From the NCBI GenBank assembly GCA_030783905.1, contig JAQAHH010000002.1:1-64000 (forward strand): 64,000 nucleotides of DNA, read 5' to 3'. The notes below the pieces were generated by a model. That model saw only the letters and a list, made by a program, of their open reading frames with translations. It searched no databases and was not told where the DNA came from. Numbering within the stretch: position 1 is the first letter of the stretch; each line of letters starts with the position of its first letter. Shown here piece after piece: positions 40,378-50,444 of the stretch. A program made the translations under genes and the position numbers. The stretch is from Bisgaard Taxon 45. Lineage in GTDB: Bacteria; Pseudomonadota; Gammaproteobacteria; Enterobacterales; Pasteurellaceae.

Positions 40378-41412
40378 ATGAGAAAATTAAATATTTCCGC
40401 GATTTCCACCGCACTTTTGCTCGGTAGTGGATTGTTCACCCTTCAAGCACAAGCAGAGGGACGCCTCACTGTTTATTGCAGTGCACAAAATACGATGTGT
40501 GAGCAAGAGGTTGAGGCTTTTGGTAAAAAATATAATGTTAAAGTTAGCCATATTCGTGCGGGAACTGGCAGTATTTTGGCGCGCATTGAGGCGGAAAAAA
40601 CCAACCCACAAGGTGATGTGTGGTATGGCGGCACATTAGATCCCCATTCACAAGCAGGCGAAATGGGATTACTGACGGCCTACAAATCACCTAATTTACA
40701 ATACATCCCAGATGAGCTGAAAGACCCGGCGAAAGTGAAAGGTCATTACACTTCTGCCATTTACTTAGGGGTACTCGGTTTTGGGGTCAATACGGAACGT
40801 TTAGCTAAATTAAATATTCCTATCCCGAAATGTTGGCAAGATCTGACTGATCCACGCTTGAAAAATGAAATTCAAGCAGCGGATCCACAAAGCTCGGGGA
40901 CAGCCTATACTGCGTTGGCGACCTTTATCCAACTTTGGGGAGAAGATAAGGCATTTCGTTATTTGTCCGATTTACACAAAAACGTGTCTCAATATACCAA
41001 GTCAGGTAATACCGCAACACGAAATACTGCACGTGGAGAAGCGGCTATTGGCATTGGTTTCTTACATGAACATTCCATCGAAAAAGAAAAAGGTGCACCT
41101 GTTGAGTTAATCGTCCCTTGCGAAGGAACCGGTTATGAAATTGGTGGTGTCAGTGTGATTAAAGGCGCGAGAAACCTTGATAATGCCAAACTATTTGTGG
41201 ATTGGGCATTGTCAAAAGAAGCACAAGAACTGTCTTGGCAAAAAGGGGAAACCCATCAGATTTTAACCAATACTGAGGCCAAACAATCACCTTATTCTCT
41301 TGACTTTAAATCAATTAATTTAATTAATTACGATTTTGATAAATATGGTGCAGTAGAAGAACGTAAACGTCTGATCAAAAAATGGGTTGATGAAGTCAAA
41401 CTCGCAAAATAG
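40378..41412 (+). CDS. AfuA-type periplasmic binding protein, copy 3
   Basis: The 344-residue protein has a signal peptide ending near AQA and the same fold. At the sugar-contact positions it has His230-Glu231 (FLHEH) and Glu254 (GYEIGG), so the Asp of copy 1 is replaced by Glu. The ATG at 40378 follows TTAGGAG; a longer frame starting inside copy 2 is rejected. An uptake signal (40408-40416) lies in the signal-peptide region. A 146-bp gap with a hairpin separates it from the permease gene. Confidence 0.88.
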   Translation: MRKLNISAISTALLLGSGLFTLQAQAEGRLTVYCSAQNTMCEQEVEAFGKKYNVKVSHIRAGTGSILARIEAEKTNPQGDVWYGGTLDPHSQAGEMGLLTAYKSPNLQYIPDELKDPAKVKGHYTSAIYLGVLGFGVNTERLAKLNIPIPKCWQDLTDPRLKNEIQAADPQSSGTAYTALATFIQLWGEDKAFRYLSDLHKNVSQYTKSGNTATRNTARGEAAIGIGFLHEHSIEKEKGAPVELIVPCEGTGYEIGGVSVIKGARNLDNAKLFVDWALSKEAQELSWQKGETHQILTNTEAKQSPYSLDFKSINLINYDFDKYGAVEERKRLIKKWVDEVKLAK

Positions 41413-41498
41413 TTTGTATCGATCGCATTAATATGGTTCACTCGTTGTTCAACAAACATTTATCATGGTTGATTCTTAAAAAAGAGTTTTAATTTCTG

Positions 41499-41530
41499 CA
41501 TTCAATAGGGCTCATCGCCCTATTTGAATG
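41499..41530 (+). other. Hairpin between binding-protein genes and afuB
   Basis: CATTCAATAGGGC pairs with GCCCTAT(T)TGAATG, a 13-bp stem with a single bulged T and a 5-nt loop. No T run follows. Such structures often protect the 3' end of highly expressed binding-protein messages and lower expression of the downstream permease. Confidence 0.65.
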
Positions 41531-41558
41531 TTCTGTTACTGCTTAATTAGAGGTCTTT

Positions 41559-43616
41559 ATGGAGCAGAAAAAAGCATTCACCTTAAACACCACATTGATT
41601 TGGGTGTTACTTGCCTTATTAGGCTTTGCCCTTTTACCATCGAAAGCCCTAGACTACGGTTTATGGGATTCAACGTCCGATGAAATGTTAGAAGCAATGG
41701 GATGGTATAACCTTAATTTGAGCTGGTCTTGGTTTTTAGCCGTGCTCATCTTTCCGGTGTTATCTTTTCTTTTCCCACAAAACAGTGCACAGCGTGCCAA
41801 AATAGAACTCGCACTCATCGTTGCGATTTTCTTATTTGTTTTCGTTTCTGCCACGGTGGCTCAATTTAGTCTCGGCTATTCAATCATCATTTTGATGGTG
41901 GCACTTCTCGCACTGGCCACCAATGCTCTTGCACAATTAAAAGTGATGCAAGGGGATAAATTTGTCATCGCCTCGTTGATTGCCATTGTGATGACAATTT
42001 TCTTCTTTATTGTTTACCCGACCTTTGCCATTTTGCTTTCCATGTTCTTTGATAATGGTGAGTTTAAACCGCAACAAGTCGCTGAAATTATCCAACAACC
42101 TTATGTGATTCGCGTTGTAGGCAACTCGCTTGCCGTTTCTTCTGTGGTCGGTGTGCTATCCACCATTTTCGGTTTAGCGTTTGCTCTCTATACCACGCGT
42201 ATTGCTAAACGCACCGCCTTTATTGGTAAAATTTTCTCCATTTTACCGATTGTGACGCCACCTTTTGTGGTCGGTTTAGGGGTAACCTTAATGCTTGGAC
42301 GGTCAGGGTATGTCACTGCTTTTTTAGTGGAATATTTAGGCTTTAGCAGTAACTGGCTATATGGTTTTACGGGTATTGTGATTGCCCATACTTTAGCGCT
42401 CACCCCTATGTCTTTTATGATCTTGGAGGGGGCTTTAAAATCCATTCACCCTTCGATTGAAGAGGCGGCTTATACGTTACGTTCAAATCGTTACCAAGCG
42501 TTCTTCCATATTATTTTCCCATTGCTCAAACCAGCATTAGCCAACTCATTCTTAGTGGTCGTCATCCAATCGCTTGCGGACTTCAGTACCCCACTTGTTC
42601 TTGGCGGAAGCTTTGACGTGATTGCGACCCAAATTTACTTCTATATTGCCGGTTCTCAATTAGATTATGCATCAGCCAGTACATTAGGTACGATTCTCTT
42701 AATGTTCTCATTGGCAATTTTTGTGATTCAATATTTATGGATCGGTAAACGCTCCTATGTGACCGTTTCGGGTAAATCGTACCGCGGTGATGTACAAGAG
42801 CTACCTAATGGTTTGAAAGGCATTATTGTCTTTTTCCTCGGTTTTTGGACATTATTTAACCTCGTCCTTTACGGCAGTATCTTCTACGGGAGTTTTACCG
42901 TGAACTGGGGGGTTGACTACACACTCACCTTGAAAAACTACCAAATTTTATTTGGACAAGGTTTTAGTGACGGGGCATGGCCTTCTTTAATTCAAACCGT
43001 GATTTTTGCGGCTAGTGCGGCGCCAGTAACCGCCTTATTTGGTTTACTGATTGCTTATATTACGGTTCGCCGTGAATTCAAAGGCAAGAAAACCTTGGAA
43101 TTTTTAACCTTACTTTGCTTTGCCGTACCGGGTACCGTGGCAGGGGTATCTTATATTATCGCCTTCAATAGCTCACCAATTTATCTCACAGGCACGGCAA
43201 TGATCATTATTTTATCGATGGTTATGCGTAATATGCCAGTGGGGATGCGGGCAGCCATTGCAGGCTTAGGTCAATTAGATAAATCACTTGATGAAGCCTC
43301 CCTTTCCTTAAAAGGTAGCTCCCTCAAAACCATTTGGTATATTGTCTTCCCGCTCTTAAAACCGGCATTGCTTTCTGCCTTGGTGACCAGTTTCGTCCGT
43401 TCAATGACCACGGTCAGCGCGATTATTTTCTTGGTCACCGCGGATACACGTGTCGCCACCTCCTATATTTTAAACCGTGTAGAAGATGGTGAATACGGCA
43501 TTGCGATTGCATATGGTTCAATCCTAATCGTCGTAATGATGGCGATTATCTTATTCTTTGACTGGATCGTGGGCGACACTCGTATTTCACGTTCTAAAGC
43601 GAAAAAAATGAATTAA
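41559..43616 (+). CDS. afuB: AfuB ABC transporter permease (two fused domains)
   Basis: The 685-residue inner-membrane protein contains two binding-protein-dependent permease domains in one chain. The coupling helices lie near EEAAYTLRSNRYQAFFHIIFP and DEASLSLKGSSLKTIWYIVFP, both EAA-type loops that meet the ATPase. Before the first domain are extra N-terminal spans (about residues 10-130). It forms the channel for the three binding proteins upstream and works with AfuC, which follows after 17 bp. No second permease is nearby, so all three binding proteins would have to dock here. Confidence 0.92.
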   Translation: MEQKKAFTLNTTLIWVLLALLGFALLPSKALDYGLWDSTSDEMLEAMGWYNLNLSWSWFLAVLIFPVLSFLFPQNSAQRAKIELALIVAIFLFVFVSATVAQFSLGYSIIILMVALLALATNALAQLKVMQGDKFVIASLIAIVMTIFFFIVYPTFAILLSMFFDNGEFKPQQVAEIIQQPYVIRVVGNSLAVSSVVGVLSTIFGLAFALYTTRIAKRTAFIGKIFSILPIVTPPFVVGLGVTLMLGRSGYVTAFLVEYLGFSSNWLYGFTGIVIAHTLALTPMSFMILEGALKSIHPSIEEAAYTLRSNRYQAFFHIIFPLLKPALANSFLVVVIQSLADFSTPLVLGGSFDVIATQIYFYIAGSQLDYASASTLGTILLMFSLAIFVIQYLWIGKRSYVTVSGKSYRGDVQELPNGLKGIIVFFLGFWTLFNLVLYGSIFYGSFTVNWGVDYTLTLKNYQILFGQGFSDGAWPSLIQTVIFAASAAPVTALFGLLIAYITVRREFKGKKTLEFLTLLCFAVPGTVAGVSYIIAFNSSPIYLTGTAMIIILSMVMRNMPVGMRAAIAGLGQLDKSLDEASLSLKGSSLKTIWYIVFPLLKPALLSALVTSFVRSMTTVSAIIFLVTADTRVATSYILNRVEDGEYGIAIAYGSILIVVMMAIILFFDWIVGDTRISRSKAKKMN

Positions 43617-43633
43617 TTGATAGGTAGTAAACT

Positions 43634-44683
43634 ATGAGTAATAACGATTTCTTAGTGTTAAAAAATGTCACCAAAGCGTTTGGTAAAGCCGTCGTGATTG
43701 ATAATTTAGATCTCAGCATTCAGCGTGGCACCATGGTCACCTTGCTAGGTCCTTCTGGTTGCGGGAAAACCACCGTATTACGTTTAGTCGCGGGATTAGA
43801 AAGCCCCACTTCTGGTCAAATATTTATTGACGGTGAAGATGTTACCAAATCTTCTATTCAAAATCGTGACATTTGTATTGTGTTCCAGTCTTATGCGCTT
43901 TTCCCGCATATGTCGATTGGCGATAATGTTGGCTATGGCTTAAAAATGCAAGGAGTGAGTAAAGAAGAGCGCGCTAAGCGTGTGAAAGAGGCTTTAGAAT
44001 TGGTGGATCTAGCAGGATTTGAAGATCGCTATGTTGATCAAATCTCGGGGGGGCAACAACAACGTGTGGCGCTAGCAAGAGCCTTAGTGCTCAAACCCAA
44101 AGTGTTATTATTTGATGAACCACTCAGCAACCTTGATGCGAATTTACGTCGTTCTATGCGTGAAAAAATTCGTGAATTACAACAACGTCTGGGAATTACG
44201 TCTCTTTATGTCACACACGATCAGACAGAAGCCTTTGCGGTATCCGATGAAGTGATCGTCATGCATAAAGGTAAAATTATGCAAAAAGCCCCAGCTAAAG
44301 AATTGTATTTACGTCCAAATTCGCTGTTTTTAGCAAACTTTATGGGCGAATCCAGTATCTTTCAAGGCATATTACAGCAAGATTATGTCATCGTGAACGG
44401 TTATCAATTTAAGTTAAATAATGCTAGCCAGTTTGGCTTAAACGATGGTCCTTGCTTAGTGGGTATCCGACCAGAAGCCGTGTCTCTTAAAGCAACGGGC
44501 GAAGAAGCACAACGCTGTCTGATTAAAAGTGCGGTGTATATGGGCAATCATTGGGAAATTGTGGCGAATTGGGGGGGACAAGATCTCTTAGTCAACACCA
44601 ATCCAGAGCAATTTAACCCTGAATTGAAAGAAGCTTATGTGCACTTTGCTGAGCACGGTGTCTTTTTATTAAAACAAGAATAA
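43634..44683 (+). CDS. afuC: AfuC ABC transporter ATPase
   Basis: The 349-residue ATPase powers the AfuB permease. Walker A GPSGCGKT is at 39-46, the signature ISGGQ at 137-141, Walker B LLFDEP at 158-163, and a switch His in THDQTEAF. The C-terminal part (about 240-349) is a TOBE/OB-type regulatory domain as in the FbpC/PotA group. Older annotation would call this ferric transport; the association with AfuA-type proteins favours sugar phosphates. Confidence 0.92.
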   Translation: MSNNDFLVLKNVTKAFGKAVVIDNLDLSIQRGTMVTLLGPSGCGKTTVLRLVAGLESPTSGQIFIDGEDVTKSSIQNRDICIVFQSYALFPHMSIGDNVGYGLKMQGVSKEERAKRVKEALELVDLAGFEDRYVDQISGGQQQRVALARALVLKPKVLLFDEPLSNLDANLRRSMREKIRELQQRLGITSLYVTHDQTEAFAVSDEVIVMHKGKIMQKAPAKELYLRPNSLFLANFMGESSIFQGILQQDYVIVNGYQFKLNNASQFGLNDGPCLVGIRPEAVSLKATGEEAQRCLIKSAVYMGNHWEIVANWGGQDLLVNTNPEQFNPELKEAYVHFAEHGVFLLKQE

Positions 44684-44693
44684 AACGTCAAAA

Positions 44694-44723
44694 AAGGCAG
44701 ATGTCACCATCTGCCTTATTTTT
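44694..44723. terminator. Terminator between afuC and rsmC
   Basis: AAGGCAGATG and CATCTGCCTT form a 10-bp stem with a 4-nt loop. A and T runs on both sides suit both converging genes. Confidence 0.9.
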
Positions 44724-44752
44724 AATCTCTCTCAAAAAGTAGTCTATCGTAT

Positions 44753-45739
44753 TTAGCGTCTAACAGAATAAACCTTAAATTTATTGGTCTTGGCTAACAC
44801 TTGATGAGTGCCAAAATGTTGATCTAATAAATCAGGATAAGGCAAGAACGCATTCGCCACAATCCGCAACTCTCCGCCCTGTACTAAATGCCATTTTGCT
44901 TGGGCAATGAGCTCATTCACCGCACGATATGCTGTATCAATGCCATCGTGGAAAGGCGGATTTGAAATAATCAAATCAAATTTTCCCGTGACATCAGAAA
45001 ACACATCACTAGCGATCACCTGCCCAGCTAACTGGTTCTCGGCCAACGTCCGTTCACTGGATGCTAAGGCTAAGGCGTGAATATCCGTCATGGTCAGTTC
45101 AACTTGCGGATTGTGTAGTTTAATATACGCACCGATTACCCCAGCGCCACAGCCTAAATCGAGGACTTTTCCTTGGATGGGTTGAGCTAAAGTAGTAAGC
45201 AATAAATTTGTGCCCACATCCAACTCATTTGCACTAAACACACCTGGCAAACTGTAAATGCTCAAACTATCTAACTGCGGATGCTGATAGGTTTTCCAAT
45301 AATCCTCTAAGACAAAGTGCGGTGGATTTTTTAAACAAAAATGATACAAGCCACAACGCCGCGCTGAGTCAATTTTTGCAATCTCGCCATAATCAGCAAG
45401 CATTTTTTCCACAGAACGCACACCACAGCGATTTTCACCAATAATCAACATTTCTTGTCCAATCGGCGCTTGAGCCAGTAATTGCATTAACTGGTACTGG
45501 ACTTCTTGTTTGTTTTTAGTCCAGTAGAACACCATCAGGTCAGCGTTGGTTTCACATAGTAAGGAAAAATCCACCGCACTTTTGCCCCTCGCGTAATCAA
45601 AATACCAACTCCAGATCTTCACGCTTTGTGCGGAGACGTGTTGAGGGAAATCATCATTGACGCCCCCCGCAAATAAAACTGATTTATTCTCAAAAAAAGA
45701 AAGATGACGCTGTAGAACTTGGCTTTCAAGTGAAATCAC
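44753..45739 (-). CDS. rsmC: 16S rRNA guanine-1207 N2-methyltransferase
   Basis: RsmC methylates G1207 of 16S rRNA on the small subunit. The 328-residue protein is a tandem methyltransferase duplication: a degenerate N-terminal half and an active C-terminal half with the SAM motif LDLGCGAGVIGAYI and the catalytic NPPFHDG. Two uptake signals lie inside the gene (45315 and 45573). It is read divergently from holD, as in E. coli. Confidence 0.94.
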   Translation of the reverse strand: MISLESQVLQRHLSFFENKSVLFAGGVNDDFPQHVSAQSVKIWSWYFDYARGKSAVDFSLLCETNADLMVFYWTKNKQEVQYQLMQLLAQAPIGQEMLIIGENRCGVRSVEKMLADYGEIAKIDSARRCGLYHFCLKNPPHFVLEDYWKTYQHPQLDSLSIYSLPGVFSANELDVGTNLLLTTLAQPIQGKVLDLGCGAGVIGAYIKLHNPQVELTMTDIHALALASSERTLAENQLAGQVIASDVFSDVTGKFDLIISNPPFHDGIDTAYRAVNELIAQAKWHLVQGGELRIVANAFLPYPDLLDQHFGTHQVLAKTNKFKVYSVRR

Positions 45740-45814
45740 GCTGTTAATCCTATCCGTTATTCGTTAAAATTGAACGCATTATAAAGGAAAAACAGACAAC
45801 GATGAAGAAATAGC

Positions 45815-46228
45815 ATGAATAGACGAGATCTTCTGTTACAAGAAATGGGCATCACACAGTGGCAACTTAAGCACCCATCCCGTTTAAAAGGCATTGTGAA
45901 AATTCACTTAGAAAACAAGATACAGCTTGTCATCGTTGCAGAACAGCCACTCTCGCGCCATTCCCCTTTATTACAAGATATTTTACGCAGCTTAAATCTT
46001 GATCAAAGTGAATGCTTGTGTTTGGATTTTGAGCGCATCGCCCACTTAAATACGCAACATCCGGTCAGTTATTGGTTACTCAGCGATAATCCAGAAGAAA
46101 TTGAATCACTGCTCAGGTTCTGTCAATCCGCTAACGCCATTTGGCAAACTGTCACTTGGTCTAAGTTCAAACAAAGCCACCTTGCTAAACGCCAGCTTTG
46201 GCAACAAATTCAAACTACCCAATCATGA
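45815..46228 (+). CDS. holD: DNA polymerase III psi subunit
   Basis: HolD joins HolC in the clamp loader and links it to single-strand binding protein. The 137-residue protein begins MNRRDLLLQEMGITQWQLKH, the conserved psi N-terminus, and has the RHSPLLQDILRSL segment of the fold. The stop overlaps the rimI start as ATGA. The rsmC/holD-rimI layout is the same as in E. coli, which supports the call despite low conservation of the family. Confidence 0.9.
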   Translation: MNRRDLLLQEMGITQWQLKHPSRLKGIVKIHLENKIQLVIVAEQPLSRHSPLLQDILRSLNLDQSECLCLDFERIAHLNTQHPVSYWLLSDNPEEIESLLRFCQSANAIWQTVTWSKFKQSHLAKRQLWQQIQTTQS

Positions 46229-46665
46229 TGATAACACAGATTACTGAACACGACTTAGAACGCTTATTTGAAATTGAGCAATCCGCTCACCTCGTCCCTT
46301 GGTCAATGGGAATTTTAAAAAATACACAAGGTGACCGTTACCTGAATTTAAAACTTATCGACCAAGAACAGATTGTTGCATTTGTCATTTGCCAATACAT
46401 TCTCGACGAAGCGACATTACTTAATATTGCCGTTGATCCATTATTTCAAGGCAAAGGCTTCGGCAAACAGTTACTCACTCAGTTAATTCAACAATTAACC
46501 GAGAAAGGAATATCCACCTTATGGTTAGAAGTCAGAGAATCCAATATTGTGGCACAAACACTCTATGCGCAGCTTGGCTTTAATGAGGTAGATAGACGTA
46601 AAAACTATTATCCGACGCCTGATGGCCAACGTGAAAACGCCATTGTCATGGCGCGTTATCTATAA
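46225..46665 (+). CDS. rimI: Ribosomal protein bS18 N-alpha-acetyltransferase
   Basis: RimI acetylates the N-terminal alanine of ribosomal protein S18. The 146-residue GNAT enzyme has the acetyl-CoA motif IAVDPLFQGKGFGKQLL, the substrate-side LWLEVRESNIVAQTLYAQLGF, and YYPTPDG near the end. Two adjacent ATG codons overlap the holD stop (46225 and 46228); the first is given. A longer frame inside holD is rejected. Confidence 0.93.
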   Translation: MMITQITEHDLERLFEIEQSAHLVPWSMGILKNTQGDRYLNLKLIDQEQIVAFVICQYILDEATLLNIAVDPLFQGKGFGKQLLTQLIQQLTEKGISTLWLEVRESNIVAQTLYAQLGFNEVDRRKNYYPTPDGQRENAIVMARYL

Positions 46666-46706
46666 CACTTATTTGAGTCACCATATCAGGCGTATCACAA
46701 TGCGCC

Positions 46707-49700
46707 TTAGGCTTTCTCAAGATGTTCAAACATCAATTTAAACCAAGCGATAGTACGTTCGTCTATCGCCTTGAGCATGTGTTCATCAACTGTTTGCTGT
46801 GCCAACACTCGTTGCCAGTAAATATCACCCTCAGCCCCATAATCCCCTACTGCAAGTTGCTGTAACAACGTTAAACGCATCCCAACATCTGTTTCGTCTG
46901 CTTTTTCACAAGCGGCCAAATAACGTTGGATATTTTTGGTAGGGACCAGTTGTAATTGTTGATAGCCTTGCAAATAACTCTCAACATAGATTTGTAATTG
47001 TGCTAGCGCTGTTTCTTTTACATTTAACGAATGACTTGCTTGTAATGGCTTAAAGGTGATGTGTCCATTCTTCGCATAATAAATAGGTGGCGCATGGTGC
47101 GCCATTACTGCGCATTGAATAAGATAATAGAACCAACTTTCAATAATATATTTTTCTTGCAGCTGCCCGACCCGCCAAACAACTCGTTGCTGTGCATACA
47201 ATTGATCTAACTGCCCAATAAGTCGAACATCGCCGTAACGGCTTGGCAAAGTCAACGCCACATCGACGACCTCGGCCTCTTGTGCGATATAATCCGCCAC
47301 GTTTGCTTTTAAAGCAGCGATCTCTTCTTCTTGTTGGATAGCTGTGATTTGGGCAAACTCACCTCGCGGCAACATGCCTTTCACTTTCAATTGAGCAAAT
47401 AAATCTGACGTATTTTTCTCATCACAATAAAGTAATTGCTCATTGATTTGATAGCGCATCAGTCCATCTAAGACAAAATTCTCGCTGTCTTCAATTTGTT
47501 CTTCCTGTTTAGCAAAATAAACGCCTAAATGCTGTCGAAAGAAAAAGGCAACAGGATGTTGAAGAAAAGCAATTAAATTTGTTAGTACAATTTCACGATC
47601 CTCCGCTAACACCTCTTGTGCGATAGATTGCACAAAATCGCCCCCTTGTTGTTTTTGAATCGTTGCTAGCGGTAACCATTGTTTCGCAAACGATCCCTTT
47701 TCACCACGGAAATTCTCTGGGCTGAACGCTGTCATCGGATGCTGTTCAATCAATCGCGCTTGCCCATCTTGTGTGTCAGATGGTGGCAACTTATCCACTA
47801 GATAATCAATCAATTGGCTCACTAACACGGATGGTGGTTTACTTTGGTTATCCACAATCGAGCGTCCTACAAAACTCACATAAAAGACCTCTTGTGCAGA
47901 TAACAATGCCTCAAGGAACAAATAACAATCATCATCACGACGAAAACGATCCCCTTTACGTCGATCATACTGCATTAGATCAAAGCTATTTGGTGTTTGT
48001 TGACGAGGATAATCACCTTCATTCATCCCAAGTAAACACACCACTTTAAAGGGAATAGAGCGCATCGGTAACAGGGTACAGAAATTCACTTTTCCGACTA
48101 AAAACTTCATCGTATTCGGATCATCTTCTAATAATGCCGACAACACATCTGATACCACCTCACTACTTAAAGGCTGATCAAAATGGGTTTGCTGAATCTC
48201 TGTCACCATTTGCGTGATCATTTCTTGAATGTGCATTAATGTCGCAATATTCGTTTCATCTGGTGCAAAGAAATCCGTTAACAATGTAAGTAAATGTTGT
48301 TGCCACGTTTCAACAGGCTGTGGCGTTTGTAAAAAACGATACCAAGCGGATAACGTTGTAATAAAGTCTGCCAACCGCCCTGCTAATTGCCCTTGTAGCC
48401 CATAACAAGAATCAAAGCCTAAACTCCCTTGCCAAATTCCATTTTCCTCACGCATCGCATACCCCAGTAACATGCGCTCTAATCCCGCTTGCCAGGAGTT
48501 CGTATTCTCTTCTTGTTCACCTTGCTCTTTTTCTAAACCAAAACGTACTCCAGCTCTCGCCACCCAATGTCGAATGTGTTCTAACTCCATCAGTTCAATC
48601 TGAAATGCATTCCGGATTGCAGGAATATCAAGTAAAGCCAATACTTCTTCGGCACTCAATTGGCTTTCTTTTAACTGGAGTAAATGAATAAAACTCGCAA
48701 TTAACACATCGTTTGCAGAAAGACGATTATCTGAAATCGAAAAAGGGATTTGAGTCTGTGCGCTTTTATTTTGTTGACCAAAGACAGCTTGAATATAAGG
48801 GGTATATTGATCAATATCAGCTACCATCACCACAATATCTTTTGGTGTTAACGCTGAATCTTGCTGAAAGAGGTGAAGGAGGTAATCATGTAAGACTTCT
48901 ACTTCACGCATCGGGCTATGGCAAGCGTGGAAGGTTAAAGAGCGGTCATTTTCAATAAAATTTAAGCCTTGCTGACCATCTAAGTATAAAATACGTGCTT
49001 GGACCTGAGATAAGAGGGTTGGGGTAGCCAACTCAGTATAAGCATCAATACTCCGCACACCTGGTCGCTGTTCTAATTCCGTTAATAAATATAAAAAATC
49101 ACGTCCTAATTTCCCCCAACTTGACAGCAGTGGATGCCCCTCAAACAACCACTCATTATCATAGCTTGATGCAAATTGGGCATGATCTGAATGACTGAGA
49201 ACTGGCCTCGAGCTAGCCTGATGATAGGTACTCCGTTTCATTTGACTTAAGCGTTGCATGAAACGCGGATCCATTAAATCACCCCAATATTCACGGCAGC
49301 CGTTCGTAAAAAACAAATGTACCTCGCAATACTGACTCATGGCATACAGCATCTCTAAATAACCTTTCGGTAAGGCGGAAATACCAAAAATAAATAGCCG
49401 TGGCGGTAAATTCACTGGACGTTGTGTTTGTAAAAACTGCAAGAATTGTGTCTGTAAATAAGCACGATGTAAGGGAACAGGTTGCCCTGTTTCAGCAAGG
49501 ATATCCGCCACCAACGCCCGCCAGAGTATTGCTTGCCATTGAATATGTTGCGAAAAAAGCGTGCCGATTGACCGATTTGCCTGTTTTACCTTGTCTTCCA
49601 ACTCCGCTATCATCGAGCTTTCATCACAACGCTCCCAACAAGCAATCCATTCAGGCCGATAAACTAAATATTGGTCAAATAAATCTGCGATTTGATAGGC

Positions 49701-50090
49701 TAATTGATACAGTTTGTGTTGTTCTGTTTGATGTGAAGAAGAGAGATAATGACGAAGAGATTGAAATTCCGCTTGCTCAAGGTGGATTGGAATTAGACGC
49801 ATTAAACGCCATATCATCGCAGATTTATTAAATTGACTTTGTTCTTCTGTATTCGGTAAATTTTCCACGTATTGTTGCCAAATAAAGCTCGCTGGCATAG
49901 GGAAGTTAATATTACTCGAAATACCTTGCTGTTCCGCAATCTTCCATTGTAACCATTGCGCCATACCTGGACTTTGCACTAAAACGACTTCAGACTGAAA
50001 AGGATCATCTAGCGTATTTTGCATTAAAGTGAGCAAAATATTTTTTTGTACATCAAGATCATTAGAATAATAAATCGTAAACACTAGCAA
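46707..50090 (-). CDS. recC: Exodeoxyribonuclease V gamma subunit RecC
   Basis: RecC recognises Chi and guides DNA strands in the RecBCD nuclease-helicase. The 1127-residue length matches E. coli RecC (1122). The N-terminal part carries inactivated helicase-like motifs (VLVQSPGMAQWLQWKIA) and the later part has PMRSIPFKVVCLLGMNEGDYPR, characteristic of the family. It follows the four pseudopilin genes in the same direction, as in E. coli where ppdAB-ygdB-ppdC precede recC. recB and recD are not in the window. Confidence 0.95.
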   Translation of the reverse strand: MLVFTIYYSNDLDVQKNILLTLMQNTLDDPFQSEVVLVQSPGMAQWLQWKIAEQQGISSNINFPMPASFIWQQYVENLPNTEEQSQFNKSAMIWRLMRLIPIHLEQAEFQSLRHYLSSSHQTEQHKLYQLAYQIADLFDQYLVYRPEWIACWERCDESSMIAELEDKVKQANRSIGTLFSQHIQWQAILWRALVADILAETGQPVPLHRAYLQTQFLQFLQTQRPVNLPPRLFIFGISALPKGYLEMLYAMSQYCEVHLFFTNGCREYWGDLMDPRFMQRLSQMKRSTYHQASSRPVLSHSDHAQFASSYDNEWLFEGHPLLSSWGKLGRDFLYLLTELEQRPGVRSIDAYTELATPTLLSQVQARILYLDGQQGLNFIENDRSLTFHACHSPMREVEVLHDYLLHLFQQDSALTPKDIVVMVADIDQYTPYIQAVFGQQNKSAQTQIPFSISDNRLSANDVLIASFIHLLQLKESQLSAEEVLALLDIPAIRNAFQIELMELEHIRHWVARAGVRFGLEKEQGEQEENTNSWQAGLERMLLGYAMREENGIWQGSLGFDSCYGLQGQLAGRLADFITTLSAWYRFLQTPQPVETWQQHLLTLLTDFFAPDETNIATLMHIQEMITQMVTEIQQTHFDQPLSSEVVSDVLSALLEDDPNTMKFLVGKVNFCTLLPMRSIPFKVVCLLGMNEGDYPRQQTPNSFDLMQYDRRKGDRFRRDDDCYLFLEALLSAQEVFYVSFVGRSIVDNQSKPPSVLVSQLIDYLVDKLPPSDTQDGQARLIEQHPMTAFSPENFRGEKGSFAKQWLPLATIQKQQGGDFVQSIAQEVLAEDREIVLTNLIAFLQHPVAFFFRQHLGVYFAKQEEQIEDSENFVLDGLMRYQINEQLLYCDEKNTSDLFAQLKVKGMLPRGEFAQITAIQQEEEIAALKANVADYIAQEAEVVDVALTLPSRYGDVRLIGQLDQLYAQQRVVWRVGQLQEKYIIESWFYYLIQCAVMAHHAPPIYYAKNGHITFKPLQASHSLNVKETALAQLQIYVESYLQGYQQLQLVPTKNIQRYLAACEKADETDVGMRLTLLQQLAVGDYGAEGDIYWQRVLAQQTVDEHMLKAIDERTIAWFKLMFEHLEKA

Positions 50091-50153
50091 CCATCCATAT
50101 CGACATCAGAAATTGGACTATTGTTCCCCACTTTTTCCTCTATCGCAAGTGTT

Positions 50154-50444
50154 TTACAAGATGATTTCCACGAATGATGCGGTGACATGTACAAATTGTG
50201 GTGTACACTGGACTTGAAACGTCAACCCATTTTGTTTTACTTGGCTTTCACAAGCTAAGCCTAAAAATTGACGTTGTTTCTGGTTTTGTGCAATTTGTAA
50301 AGCTTGAATACGTTGATAAATCCTTATCGCATGTTGACGTTGATAAGTGAGCCACTGATGGGTTGAAAGAAAAATACCACAAAATAACATAAGTGCAATT
50401 AACAAGGCAGATAAACTCGTGCCTTTATAATGGTAAAAAATCAT
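50154..50444 (-). CDS. comQ: Pseudopilin-like competence protein ComQ
   Basis: The 96-residue protein begins MIFYHYKGTSLSALLIALML: a short basic leader, a Gly before the hydrophobic helix and then the span, as in prepilin-like proteins, although the consensus Glu at +5 is missing. It is the last of four such genes before recC, in the position of E. coli ppdC and H. influenzae comQ. It overlaps comP by 20 bp. Its role would be in the type IV pilus-like DNA-uptake machine; this rests mainly on position. Confidence 0.7.
   Translation of the reverse strand: MIFYHYKGTSLSALLIALMLFCGIFLSTHQWLTYQRQHAIRIYQRIQALQIAQNQKQRQFLGLACESQVKQNGLTFQVQCTPQFVHVTASFVEIIL

Noticed and set aside
43634..44683. Ferric iron transport as the function of the afu genes
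   Set aside because: The binding proteins lack the FbpA/HitA sequence pattern and match the AfuA type, for which sugar-phosphate binding has been shown.
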